This document shows positions 1 to 8,580 of a DNA stretch of 64,000 nt, piece by piece. How positions within the stretch are numbered: position 1 is the stretch's first letter; every line of letters begins with the position of its first letter. Below the pieces are notes generated by a model. It was not told where the DNA came from. It was given only the letters and a program-made list of their open reading frames with translations, and ran no database searches. A program made the translations under genes and the position numbers. This stretch comes from Flavobacterium sp. UBA2787 (GTDB lineage: Bacteria > Bacteroidota > Bacteroidia > Flavobacteriales > Flavobacteriaceae), in NCBI GenBank assembly GCA_002352205.1, contig DEHZ01000016.1:93321-157320 (forward strand). Direction: 5' to 3'.

Positions 1-99
1 CTTGCATTAAATAGATAAATAATCTAAATTCTATTGTTAAGGTTGATTTTTTTACTATTAATCTATTCATTTGTACTATTAATAGTATAATGAAAAAAT

Positions 100-1326
100 A
101 TGAAAAGCAATCAATTTAATCCGGCCGATCAAATTCAAGACTTACAATATTTTGGAGAATTCGGTGGTGTAAATCCGTCAATTTCCGATAGTTCAACCTA
201 TACATTTCTCTCTGCCAAAACAATGTTTGATACGTTTGAAGGAAATGCCGAAGGTTGCTATCTCTATTCTCGCCATTCTTCGCCAATGAATTTATATTTA
301 GGTGAAGCCTTAGCTGCTATGGAAGGAACAGAAAGTGCCAATGTTGCCGCTTCCGGAATGGGTGCAATTACACCGGTTTTAATGCAATTGTGTTCTGCCG
401 GAGACGAAATCGTTTCAAGCAGAACAATCTACGGCGGAACGTATGCGTTTATGAAAAATATGTTACCAAAATGGAACATCAAAACTAACTTTGTTGACAT
501 TACAAAATTAGATGCAGTTGAGGCAGCTATCAATAACAATACCAAAGTGTTATATTGCGAAACCGTAAGTAATCCTTTATTAGAAGTCGCTGATATTGAA
601 AGCTTAGCTAAATTGGCAAAAAAGCACAATATTAAATTGGTTGTTGATAATACTTTTTCGCCACTTTCAGTTGCTCCGGCAAAATTAGGTGCCGACGTGG
701 TAATTCATAGTTTAACTAAATTCATCAACGGAAGTAGTGATACTGTTGGTGGCGTGGTTTGTGCTTCACAAGAATTTATCAATGATTTGAAAAATGTGAA
801 TAACGGAGCAAGTATGCTACTTGGGCCAACGATGGATAGTCTTCGTTCGGCGAGTATTTTAAAGAATTTGCGAACGCTTCATATTCGAATGAAACAACAC
901 AGTTACAACGCAAATTATTTGGCTGAAAAGTTCGAAAATGACGGTTTAAAAGTCGTTTATCCGGGTTTGAAAAGCCATCCGAGTCACGAAATTTATTCTA
1001 AAATGATTAACAAAGAATATGGTTTTGGTGGTATGATGACGGTTGATGTAGGTTCGCTGGACAAAGCCAACGAGTTGATGGAATTAATGCAAAACAGAAA
1101 CTTAGGTTACTTAGCTGTAAGTTTAGGATTTTATAAAACGTTATTCAGTGCTCCGGGAACTTCTACTTCGTCTGAAATTCCGCTTGACGAACAAAAAGAA
1201 ATGGGTTTAACTGATGGTTTGATTCGCTTTTCAATTGGTTTAGACAATGATATCGAACGAACGTATCAGATGATGAAATTGTGTATGAAAGAAATTGGCG
1301 TTTTAAAAGAACTTCAAGAAGCATAA
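100..1326 (+). CDS. Cys/Met-metabolism PLP-dependent lyase (methionine gamma-lyase-like)
   Basis: The 408-aa protein has the full fold of the trans-sulfuration enzymes (cystathionine gamma-synthase/lyase, methionine gamma-lyase). The YSRHSSP segment near residue 57 and the cofactor-binding Asp183 in VVDNTF are present, and Lys207 in HSLTKF should form the PLP Schiff base. The position that is Cys in classical methionine gamma-lyase is Gly here (YGGTYAF), so the exact substrate cannot be settled; methionine or homocysteine degradation, or cystathionine metabolism, are all possible. An upstream ATG at 90 is out of frame, so the start at 100 stands. It is monocistronic, with its own terminator. 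Confidence 0.9.
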   Translation: MKSNQFNPADQIQDLQYFGEFGGVNPSISDSSTYTFLSAKTMFDTFEGNAEGCYLYSRHSSPMNLYLGEALAAMEGTESANVAASGMGAITPVLMQLCSAGDEIVSSRTIYGGTYAFMKNMLPKWNIKTNFVDITKLDAVEAAINNNTKVLYCETVSNPLLEVADIESLAKLAKKHNIKLVVDNTFSPLSVAPAKLGADVVIHSLTKFINGSSDTVGGVVCASQEFINDLKNVNNGASMLLGPTMDSLRSASILKNLRTLHIRMKQHSYNANYLAEKFENDGLKVVYPGLKSHPSHEIYSKMINKEYGFGGMMTVDVGSLDKANELMELMQNRNLGYLAVSLGFYKTLFSAPGTSTSSEIPLDEQKEMGLTDGLIRFSIGLDNDIERTYQMMKLCMKEIGVLKELQEA

Positions 1327-1336
1327 AAAATATTTT

Positions 1337-1367
1337 AATCCGACTTTAGCGAGTCGGATTTTTTATT
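1337..1367 (+). terminator. Rho-independent terminator
   Basis: An 8-bp perfect stem AATCCGAC/GTCGGATT (1337-1344 with 1353-1360) encloses an 8-nt loop and is followed by a T-rich tract. It ends the PLP-lyase transcript. Confidence 0.85.
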
Positions 1368-1417
1368 TTAAGATTAAATAATGATTTTTTTATATCTTGC
1401 ATCCACAAACAAAATAC

Positions 1418-2899
1418 ATGGAAAGTCAAGACATCAAACCATTCGACCCAAAAAATGAAGAGCTAATTGAGAATAAAAATTTATCGCTTTTAGAAGCTCT
1501 CTTACCTATTTTTTTACTGATTGGAATTTTAGGGTATAATGTTTATGCTTACGGTGATAGTGCGACTTCAGGCCCAAATCAATTTGCTCTGATTATTGGA
1601 GCGGCTATTGCAGCTATTGTTGGTTTTAGAAATAAAGTTTCTTATTCTGCGATGATGGAAGACATTTCTAAAAACGTTAAATCAACTTCAGGAGCAATTC
1701 TAATTCTATTAATGGTTGGTGCTCTTTCTGGAACTTGGTTGTTGAGTGGCGTTATTCCAACGATGATTTACTACGGACTTCAAATCCTTCATCCTGCAAT
1801 ATTTCTTCCTGCTTGCGTGATTATTTGTTCTGTAATATCGATAGCTACCGGAAGTTCGTGGACAACATCTGCAACGGTAGGTATTGCCTTGATTGGTATA
1901 GGAAGCACCATTGGAATGCCTTTAGGTATGGTTGCCGGAGCAGTAGTTTCGGGAGCATATTTTGGTGATAAATTGTCTCCACTTTCAGACACAACCAATT
2001 TAGCACCAGCAATGGCGGGAACAGATTTGTTTACGCATATACGATATATGACTTTAACGACCGTTCCTACAATGGTACTTACTTTGATCATATTTATCTT
2101 TTTAGGTTTAGCTCAAACCACTAGTGGTGGCAGTGATACGGCTGAAACTTTAACTTCTATCAAAGAGACGTTCAACATTTCTCCCTGGTTATTTTTAGTT
2201 CCCGGAGTTGTTATTTTATTGATTATAAAGAAAACAGAACCATTAATTGCTTTGTTAATTGGAACGTTATTAGGTGGTCTTTTTGCATTGTTTTTTCAAC
2301 CTGAACTAGTTGCTAAAATTGGCGGAAGTGATAAGCTCTCTTTTATTTCCGGCTATAAAGGTGTGATGAATGCCATTACCGTAGAAACTTCGATTGAAAC
2401 GACAAACGAAATGCTTTCAAATCTTTTTTCTTCCAAAGGAATGAAAGGAATGTTAGGCACCATTTGGTTGATTCTTTGTGCGATGGTTTTTGGCGGTGTT
2501 ATGGAAGCCATTGGAGCCTTAACAAGAATTACCGATTCTTTATTGAAACTTTTTCATACTACATTTGGATTATTTGCAAGTACAGTTGCTAGTTGTTTAG
2601 CATTGAACTTAACAGCTTCCGATCAGTATTTAGCTATTGTTGTTCCCGGAAAAATGTTTTCAAAAGCATATGCAGATAAAGGATTGGCACCTGAAAACTT
2701 AAGTAGAACTTTGGAAGATTCAGGAACGGTAACTTCCGTATTAATTCCATGGAATACATGTGGAGCTTATCAGGCAGGAGTTTTAGGTGTTTCAACTTGG
2801 GCCTATTTACCGTATGCTTTCTTCAACATCATTAGTCCATTTATGACTTTGTTGTTTGCTGCGTTTAACATTAAAATTAAACAATTAACTTCTAAATAA
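1418..2899 (+). CDS. nhaC: Na+/H+ antiporter, NhaC family
   Basis: A 493-aa polytopic membrane protein with about a dozen hydrophobic segments and the NhaC-type motif around SSWTTSATVG and GDKLSPLSDTTNLAP. It should exchange Na+ for H+ across the inner membrane for sodium and pH homeostasis. The frame is open from a TTG at 1397, but that codon lies inside a TATCTTGC -7-like box (1393-1400). The ATG at 1418 is therefore the better start and leaves a short leader. Terminators on both sides make it a single-gene unit. Confidence 0.92.
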   Translation: MESQDIKPFDPKNEELIENKNLSLLEALLPIFLLIGILGYNVYAYGDSATSGPNQFALIIGAAIAAIVGFRNKVSYSAMMEDISKNVKSTSGAILILLMVGALSGTWLLSGVIPTMIYYGLQILHPAIFLPACVIICSVISIATGSSWTTSATVGIALIGIGSTIGMPLGMVAGAVVSGAYFGDKLSPLSDTTNLAPAMAGTDLFTHIRYMTLTTVPTMVLTLIIFIFLGLAQTTSGGSDTAETLTSIKETFNISPWLFLVPGVVILLIIKKTEPLIALLIGTLLGGLFALFFQPELVAKIGGSDKLSFISGYKGVMNAITVETSIETTNEMLSNLFSSKGMKGMLGTIWLILCAMVFGGVMEAIGALTRITDSLLKLFHTTFGLFASTVASCLALNLTASDQYLAIVVPGKMFSKAYADKGLAPENLSRTLEDSGTVTSVLIPWNTCGAYQAGVLGVSTWAYLPYAFFNIISPFMTLLFAAFNIKIKQLTSK

Positions 2900-2920
2900 G
2901 GTTTGTCTATCATAAATCAT

Positions 2921-2950
2921 AAAAACTGCTTTAATCGGCAGTTTTTTATT
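2921..2950 (+). terminator. Rho-independent terminator
   Basis: The arms AAAAACTGC (2921-2929) and GCAGTTTTT (2938-2946) pair around an 8-nt loop and run into a T-rich tail, ending nhaC. Confidence 0.8.
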
Positions 2951-3024
2951 TTAATTTAACTTTAACAATTGTTAATTATACAATAGTTTAATAAGAAAAT
3001 TACGAATACATAAATAAAAGCAAA

Positions 3025-3117
3025 CTAAAATTGCACACTTGCAAGATTTAAACGCAATCCTCTGTCAGCATCAATAAAATCAATGGCTTCATTAAAATTT
3101 TGAATGACATTTATCAT
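3025..3117 (-). CDS. Possible 30-aa peptide gene or gene remnant
   Basis: In the 283-bp gap between nhaC and the peroxiredoxin gene, the minus strand has an ATG-to-TAG frame of 30 codons (MINVIQNFNEAIDFIDADRG then LRLNLASVQF). Its composition looks protein-like and it has no low-complexity runs. I do not recognise it. It may be the decayed 3' end of a longer gene, a small peptide, or chance. It ends before the peroxiredoxin promoter on the other strand. Confidence 0.25.
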   Translation of the reverse strand: MINVIQNFNEAIDFIDADRGLRLNLASVQF

Positions 3118-3139
3118 AGTTCACACCCGTTTAATAGCT

Positions 3140-3147
3140 TAAATTTG
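3140..3147 (+). promoter_or_regulatory. Promoter -7 box of the peroxiredoxin operon
   Basis: TAAATTTG matches the Bacteroidota -7 consensus TAnnTTTG exactly. It lies 36 bp upstream of the peroxiredoxin ATG. No clear TTG -33 element is visible. Confidence 0.6.
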
Positions 3148-3182
3148 CATCAGAATTTAACAATTAAAAAAAATAAATAATT

Positions 3183-3821
3183 ATGTCATTAGTAGGTAAA
3201 AAATTTCCAAACATTACAGTTGATGCAATTTCAGAAATGGGAGACAATTTGAGAATCAACGTGTTGGACGAAGCGGTTAAAAACAACAAAAAAGTGATCT
3301 TGTTTTGGTATCCAAAAGATTTCACCTTTGTTTGTCCAACTGAATTACACGCTTTTCAGACAGCTTTACCTGAATTTGAAAAAAGAAATACAATTGTAAT
3401 TGGTGCTTCTTGCGATACAAATGAAGTACATTTTGCATGGTTAAATACAGCAAAAAATAATGGTGGAATTGAAGGTGTAACTTACCCTTTAATTGCAGAT
3501 ACAACAAGAAACTTATCTTCTGCTTTAGGAATTTTAGATATTGAAGCCGGAGAGTACAATGAAGATACTGAAACGTATTTAATTTCAGGATCAAACGTAA
3601 CGTACAGAGCTACTTATTTAATTGATGAAACAGGAAAAATTTTCCACGAAAGTGTAAACGATATGCCGTTAGGAAGAAATGTAAACGAATATTTGCGTTT
3701 AATTGATGCTTATACGCACGTTCAAACCAAAGGTGAAGTTTGTCCTGCCAACTGGGAAGAAGGAAAAGAAGCAATGGCTGCTGACCGTTTAAGCACTGCT
3801 GCTTATTTAAGTCAAAACTAA
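3183..3821 (+). CDS. Typical 2-Cys peroxiredoxin (AhpC/Prx family)
   Basis: This 212-aa cytosolic protein reduces hydrogen peroxide and organic peroxides. The peroxidatic Cys51 is in the signature FVCPTE and the resolving Cys187 is in the C-terminal VCPANW, so the two-cysteine mechanism is intact. It is followed 35 bp downstream by a thioredoxin that could re-reduce it, and then by a small protein. The three genes probably form one operon. Length and motifs are normal for the family. Confidence 0.95.
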   Translation: MSLVGKKFPNITVDAISEMGDNLRINVLDEAVKNNKKVILFWYPKDFTFVCPTELHAFQTALPEFEKRNTIVIGASCDTNEVHFAWLNTAKNNGGIEGVTYPLIADTTRNLSSALGILDIEAGEYNEDTETYLISGSNVTYRATYLIDETGKIFHESVNDMPLGRNVNEYLRLIDAYTHVQTKGEVCPANWEEGKEAMAADRLSTAAYLSQN

Positions 3822-3856
3822 AAATTCTGAATTCTAAACTCTAAATTCTAATTTCT

Positions 3857-4171
3857 ATGTTAATCGATTTAACCGAAGATACACTTCAAGATTTAGTGAA
3901 TCAAAACAACAAAGTAGTCGTTCAATATTCTGCTTCTTGGTGTGGAAATTGCCGTATAATGAAACCGAAATTTAAAAAATTAGCTTCAGAAAACGACGGA
4001 ATTACATTTGTATTAGTTGATGCAGAAAATTCTCCTGAATCGAGAAAATTAGCCAATGTTTCCAACTTACCAACGTTTGCAACTTTCATAAATGGCGAAT
4101 TAGTTAATCAAACCCAAACTAATAAAGCAGAAGTTTTAGCTGAATTAGTTTCAGAAATTTCAGCAAACTAA
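3857..4171 (+). CDS. Thioredoxin-family protein
   Basis: A 104-aa single-domain thioredoxin fold with active site WCGNC (Cys29, Cys32) and the cis-Pro segment LPTFATF. It has no signal peptide, so it should be cytosolic. The active-site dipeptide GN differs from the standard GP and suggests a somewhat altered redox potential. It sits directly after the peroxiredoxin gene, its likely partner, and its stop codon overlaps the next start (TAATG). Confidence 0.92.
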   Translation: MLIDLTEDTLQDLVNQNNKVVVQYSASWCGNCRIMKPKFKKLASENDGITFVLVDAENSPESRKLANVSNLPTFATFINGELVNQTQTNKAEVLAELVSEISAN

Positions 4172-4428
4172 TGAAACTACCCGTTATCAAACAGTTAACT
4201 CAATTTATTGAGGAAAACGATCAAGATTATCTCGTTGAAACCATCGAAGTTTTGGAAGCTTTAACCGAAGTTCCTTCACTAAAAGACGAAGAATTGGATG
4301 TAATTGGTGAATTAATTTCAAATATGTACGGAGCTCTTGAAGTGCACAAATCCATACAAAACGGAATGGAGAAAAAAGAGGCATTAAACAGTTTCATGCA
4401 ACGGGTTTTGGGTTCAATAGACAAATAA
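4171..4428 (+). CDS. Small conserved protein of the DUF6952 type
   Basis: An 85-aa, acidic, mostly helical protein without signal peptide or membrane segment. It starts on the A of the thioredoxin stop codon (TAATG), so the two are translationally coupled. I recognise it as the small protein that commonly follows this thioredoxin in Flavobacteriaceae; the DUF6952 assignment is from memory and the function is unknown. Its constant position suggests a role with the peroxiredoxin-thioredoxin pair. Confidence 0.75.
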   Translation: MKLPVIKQLTQFIEENDQDYLVETIEVLEALTEVPSLKDEELDVIGELISNMYGALEVHKSIQNGMEKKEALNSFMQRVLGSIDK

Positions 4429-4452
4429 TTTCCATACAAATACCTATTAAAG

Positions 4453-4478
4453 ACGCTTCTTTCGGGAAGCGTTTTTTT
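4453..4478 (+). terminator. Rho-independent terminator
   Basis: The stem ACGCTTC/GAAGCGT (4453-4459 with 4466-4472) is followed by seven T residues and ends the peroxiredoxin operon. Confidence 0.85.
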
Positions 4479-4514
4479 GTTGGTGGTATAAGAGAAACTT
4501 TATTAAATAATTCC

Positions 4515-4522
4515 TATTTTTG
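4515..4522 (+). promoter_or_regulatory. Promoter -7 box of tpx
   Basis: TATTTTTG matches TAnnTTTG and lies 22 bp upstream of the tpx start. Confidence 0.55.
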
Positions 4523-4544
4523 AAATCTTAAAAAATGTAAAAAC

Positions 4545-5042
4545 ATGGCAACAATAACTTTAGGAGGAAATCCTATTCATACCAATGGTGAATTACCAAA
4601 AGTTGGTTCAAAAGCACCTGACTTTCAATTAGTAAAAACAGATTTATCAGTCGCTTCATTAAGTGATTTTGCAGGAAGTAAATTAGTTCTAAATATTTTT
4701 CCAAGCGTTGATACCGGAGTTTGTGCAACTTCCGTTAGAACTTTTAACCAAAAAGCATCAACTTTAGAGAATACAAAAGTGCTTTGCATTTCTCGCGATT
4801 TGCCATTTGCTCAAAAACGTTTTTGCGGTGCAGAAGGAATTGAAAATGTTGAAAATTTATCCGATTTCAAAGAAGGAGATTTTGGAAAAAATTATGGTTT
4901 AACTATGACAGACGGACCATTGGCCGGGCTTCACTCAAGAGTAGTAATTGTAGTAGATGAAAACGGAGTGGTGACTCATTCTCAACAAGTTCCTGAAATT
5001 GCAGACGAGCCAAATTATGAAACGGCATTAGCTGCACTTTAA
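4545..5042 (+). CDS. tpx: Thiol peroxidase Tpx
   Basis: A 165-aa atypical 2-Cys peroxiredoxin of the Tpx (p20) group. The peroxidatic Cys60 is in PSVDTGVCATSVRTFN and the resolving Cys94 in KRFCGAEG, at the expected spacing. It removes lipid and alkyl hydroperoxides using thioredoxin. It has no signal sequence and is cytosolic here. A second peroxide-reducing enzyme less than 1 kb from the first makes this a peroxide-defence neighbourhood. Confidence 0.95.
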   Translation: MATITLGGNPIHTNGELPKVGSKAPDFQLVKTDLSVASLSDFAGSKLVLNIFPSVDTGVCATSVRTFNQKASTLENTKVLCISRDLPFAQKRFCGAEGIENVENLSDFKEGDFGKNYGLTMTDGPLAGLHSRVVIVVDENGVVTHSQQVPEIADEPNYETALAAL

Positions 5043-5049
5043 ATAAATT

Positions 5050-5433
5050 ATGGAATTTCAAAAAGACAATAGTTTTTTTATCGGACGTTTAAAAAGTATC
5101 GTTTACGCTTTTAAAGGTGCATATAAACTTTTGTCAACAGAGCACAGCGTAATGGTTCAGTTTTCTTTAGGAATTATTGTTACACTTGCCGGATTTTATT
5201 TTGATATTTCAAAAAGCGAATGGTTAATTCAAACCCTTTGCATCGGTTTGGTTTTATCTATTGAAGGATTGAATACTGCGGTTGAAAAAGTAGCTGATTT
5301 TGTTCATCCCAATTATCATGAAAAAATCGGATTTATCAAAGATATTGCAGCCGGTGCGGTATTTTTTGCAGCTTTAACGGCAATTGCTGTAGGAATGATA
5401 ATTTATGTTCCTTACCTTGTCAAATTATATTGA
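5050..5433 (+). CDS. dgkA: Diacylglycerol/undecaprenol kinase (DgkA family)
   Basis: This 127-aa inner-membrane protein has three hydrophobic helices and the DgkA signature SIEGLNTAVEKVADFV plus KDIAAGAVFFAA. It phosphorylates diacylglycerol or undecaprenol and feeds lipid-carrier recycling. It begins 7 bp after tpx and is probably co-transcribed with it. Length matches the family. Confidence 0.9.
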   Translation: MEFQKDNSFFIGRLKSIVYAFKGAYKLLSTEHSVMVQFSLGIIVTLAGFYFDISKSEWLIQTLCIGLVLSIEGLNTAVEKVADFVHPNYHEKIGFIKDIAAGAVFFAALTAIAVGMIIYVPYLVKLY

Positions 5434-5478
5434 AAATAATCTAAAAATAGTTACTTTTACAACAAATTAAGGGAGTTA

Positions 5479-7929
5479 ATGGCTAAAACATCTTCGACAA
5501 ATTCTGCCAAAAAAGAAGCAGAAGCAAAATCTGAAAATAAAAAAATATTCAAATTTTCTAAACAACATCGATTCTTGTTTGGCTGTTTTTTGGTGCTTTT
5601 TTCAGTAGCTTTGTTTCTGTCGATGGTTTCCTTTTTTATTCATTGGCAAGAAGACCAAAGTGCCGTTAGCAGCATAAGTAACCGTTCTGTTGATGTAAAA
5701 AATTGGTTGGGAAAAGTGGGTGCTTACTTAGCTGATTTGTTTCTGTATAGAGGTTTTGGAATAGCTTCCTTCCTACTCGTTCGTCTGTTTTTTATGTCGG
5801 GAATCTACATGATTCTGAGCCTACCTCTAAAAAAATTAAAGAATTTATGGTTTTGGGATTTATTTGCGATGGTAAATTTCTCCTTAATGTTTGGATTCTT
5901 TTCCAATTATATTCCTGAATTAGGCGGAATTGTCGGGTTTGAAATGAATTCCTATATTCAAGATTTCATGGGAAAACCAGGAACGCTTTTAGTCTTGGTT
6001 TTTAGTTTTCTAATTTATTTGATTTTTAAAGTAAATGTTTCGCCTGAAACGTTTCAAAAATTATTTGAAAGAAAGAAAAATGAAATTAAAGAAGATTTAG
6101 AAGAAGCCGCTGCTATCAATCCATTTGATCAACCTATTGAAACTAAAAAGGAAGAAGAATTAGAAGATGGTGTAATTTCAATAAAAAAACCGGCTTCATC
6201 CTTCGAAATAAATAAAGAAAATCTCAAACCAACTATTGAAAATGCTTCTGAAATTAATCTCGAACCAAAGATTAAAACATTAGAACCAAATCCTCTTCCA
6301 ATTTCCAGAGAACCGGAAATCATAAAAACGGATGATGAACAGTTTGTAATAGAAAAAGCTCCTGAGGAAGAACAAATTGAAGAAAATTTAGCTGCTAAAT
6401 TAGTGGCCGATTTTGGAGAATTTGATCCAACATTAGAATTATCAAAATACAAATTCCCAACATTAGATTTATTAAAAGACTATGGCTCAAGCGGAATTAC
6501 AATTAATCAAGAAGAATTAGAAGAAAATAAAAACAGAATTTTAGAAACACTTCGTAACTATAAAATCGATATTGCTCAAATCAAAGCCACTGTTGGTCCG
6601 TCTGTTACTTTATATGAAATTGTTCCTGAAGCCGGTATTCGTATTTCAAAAATTAAAAGTTTAGAAGATGATATTGCTTTGTCTCTTTCTGCTTTAGGAA
6701 TCAGAATTATTGCTCCAATTCCAGGAAAAGGAACAATTGGTATTGAAGTACCAAACAAAAATCCAACGATGGTTCCGATGAAATCTGTCATTGGTTCGTC
6801 TCGTTTTCAGGAAGCAGAAATGGAATTGCCATTAGCACTAGGTAAAACAATTTCCAACGAAACGTTTGTGGTTGATTTAGCTAAAATGCCTCACCTTTTG
6901 ATGGCCGGTGCAACAGGACAAGGAAAATCGGTTGGATTAAATGCTGTTTTAACTTCTTTATTATACAAAAAACATCCGGCAGAAGTAAAATTTGTTTTGG
7001 TGGATCCTAAAAAAGTTGAACTTACGCTTTTTAATAAAATTGAACGTCATTATCTAGCTAAATTGCCAGACGATTCTGATGCAATTATCACAGATAACAC
7101 AAAGGTTATCAACACTTTAAATTCGTTATGTATTGAAATGGATAACCGTTATACACTTTTAAAAGATGCAATGGTTCGAAATATCAAAGAGTACAATGAT
7201 AAATTTAAAGCCCGAAAATTAAATCCCAACGAAGGTCATCGATTTTTGCCATACATTATTTTAGTAGTGGATGAGTTTGCCGATTTGATTATGACCGCCG
7301 GAAAAGAAGTTGAAACTCCTATCGCCCGTTTAGCTCAGTTAGCTCGTGCCATTGGGATTCATTTGATTATTGCTACACAACGACCATCGGTGAATGTAAT
7401 TACAGGTTTAATTAAAGCTAACTTCCCTGCTCGAATAGCATTTAGAGTAACTTCTAAAATCGATTCGCGAACAATTTTAGATACACAAGGAGCTGATCAG
7501 TTAATTGGTCGTGGAGATATGCTTTATACAAATGGCAATGATTTGGTTCGTGTGCAATGTGCTTTTGTAGATACTCCGGAAGTTGAACGTATTACTGAAT
7601 TCATTGGATCGCAAAAAGCGTATCCTAATGCTTATCTACTTCCTGAATATGTTGGAGAAGAGAATGGCACAATGCTTGATATAGATATATCCGAACGTGA
7701 TTCAATGTTTAGGGATGCTGCCGAGGTGATTGTAACCGCACAACAAGGTTCTGCCTCATTATTGCAACGGAAATTAAAATTAGGCTACAACCGTGCTGGA
7801 AGATTGATAGATCAATTGGAAGCTGCCGGAATTGTAGGACCTTTTGAAGGAAGCAAAGCCCGATCGGTGAATATTCCTGACTTGAATTCGTTAAACGAAT
7901 TTTTTAACAACGAACAAAATAATGCATAA
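5479..7929 (+). CDS. ftsK: DNA translocase FtsK/SpoIIIE
   Basis: The 816-aa protein begins with four membrane segments (about residues 30-190). A charged, Glu/Pro-rich linker follows, and then the RecA-like motor. Walker A is GATGQGKS and Walker B is LVVDEFADL. The last 65 residues form the winged-helix gamma domain that reads KOPS-type sites. It moves chromosomal DNA through the closing septum. It is followed by lolA and an LptF/G permease in the usual Flavobacteriaceae order. Confidence 0.97.
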   Translation: MAKTSSTNSAKKEAEAKSENKKIFKFSKQHRFLFGCFLVLFSVALFLSMVSFFIHWQEDQSAVSSISNRSVDVKNWLGKVGAYLADLFLYRGFGIASFLLVRLFFMSGIYMILSLPLKKLKNLWFWDLFAMVNFSLMFGFFSNYIPELGGIVGFEMNSYIQDFMGKPGTLLVLVFSFLIYLIFKVNVSPETFQKLFERKKNEIKEDLEEAAAINPFDQPIETKKEEELEDGVISIKKPASSFEINKENLKPTIENASEINLEPKIKTLEPNPLPISREPEIIKTDDEQFVIEKAPEEEQIEENLAAKLVADFGEFDPTLELSKYKFPTLDLLKDYGSSGITINQEELEENKNRILETLRNYKIDIAQIKATVGPSVTLYEIVPEAGIRISKIKSLEDDIALSLSALGIRIIAPIPGKGTIGIEVPNKNPTMVPMKSVIGSSRFQEAEMELPLALGKTISNETFVVDLAKMPHLLMAGATGQGKSVGLNAVLTSLLYKKHPAEVKFVLVDPKKVELTLFNKIERHYLAKLPDDSDAIITDNTKVINTLNSLCIEMDNRYTLLKDAMVRNIKEYNDKFKARKLNPNEGHRFLPYIILVVDEFADLIMTAGKEVETPIARLAQLARAIGIHLIIATQRPSVNVITGLIKANFPARIAFRVTSKIDSRTILDTQGADQLIGRGDMLYTNGNDLVRVQCAFVDTPEVERITEFIGSQKAYPNAYLLPEYVGEENGTMLDIDISERDSMFRDAAEVIVTAQQGSASLLQRKLKLGYNRAGRLIDQLEAAGIVGPFEGSKARSVNIPDLNSLNEFFNNEQNNA

Positions 7930-7930
7930 A

Positions 7931-8572
7931 ATGAAAAAATTTATCTGGATTTCAATTCTGTTTTTATCTGTATTTAGTGTACAAGCACAGGATAAAAAAG
8001 CAAAAGATTTATTGGATGAAGTAACTGCCAAAGTAAAAAGCTACGAAAACATTTCAATCGATTTTAAATACAGTCTTCAAAATACCAAAGAAAATATCAA
8101 CCAAGACAGTAAAGGAAGTGTAATTTTAAAAGGAAATCTATACTACCTTAATTTTATGGGAACAACTAAAATTTTTGATGGTAAAAAAACCTATACCATT
8201 GTTCCTGAGGATGAAGAAGTGACAATTTCGAAAGTGGATGAAAAAGATGAAAATGCCATTACACCTTCCAAAATGTTGACATTCTTTAATCAAGGATATA
8301 AGTATTATTGGGATATTTCTCAAGATATTAAAGGAAGAAAAATTCAATACATCAAATTAGTTCCTATTAGTTCAAAAGACCAACGAAAAGAAATTCTTTT
8401 GGGGATTGATGTGCAAACTAAAAACATTTATAATTTGATTGAAGTTGGTAAAAAAGGAACTAAAACAACACTCACTGTTAATTCTTTCAAAACCAATCAG
8501 CCATTATCAAAAAATCAGTTTACCTTTGACGAGAGTAAATTCAAAAATTACTACATCAATAGAATAGACTAA
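7931..8572 (+). CDS. lolA: Outer-membrane lipoprotein carrier LolA
   Basis: A periplasmic 213-aa protein with a clean signal peptide (MKKFIWISILFLSVFSVQAQ, cut after AQA/Q). It resembles the LolA family: beta-sheet-rich, with the TPSKMLTFF stretch typical of Bacteroidota members. It ferries lipoproteins to the outer membrane. A second ATG lies at 7922, inside ftsK; I prefer 7931 because the basic residues then directly precede the hydrophobic core. Start and stop are closely coupled to ftsK. Confidence 0.85.
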   Translation: MKKFIWISILFLSVFSVQAQDKKAKDLLDEVTAKVKSYENISIDFKYSLQNTKENINQDSKGSVILKGNLYYLNFMGTTKIFDGKKTYTIVPEDEEVTISKVDEKDENAITPSKMLTFFNQGYKYYWDISQDIKGRKIQYIKLVPISSKDQRKEILLGIDVQTKNIYNLIEVGKKGTKTTLTVNSFKTNQPLSKNQFTFDESKFKNYYINRID

Positions 8573-8580
8573 TTTTTAAG

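Noticed and set aside
1-99. Repeated TACTATTAAT motifs upstream of the first gene as an operator
   Set aside because: There are two short AT-rich copies only, and the window starts too close to judge the promoter.
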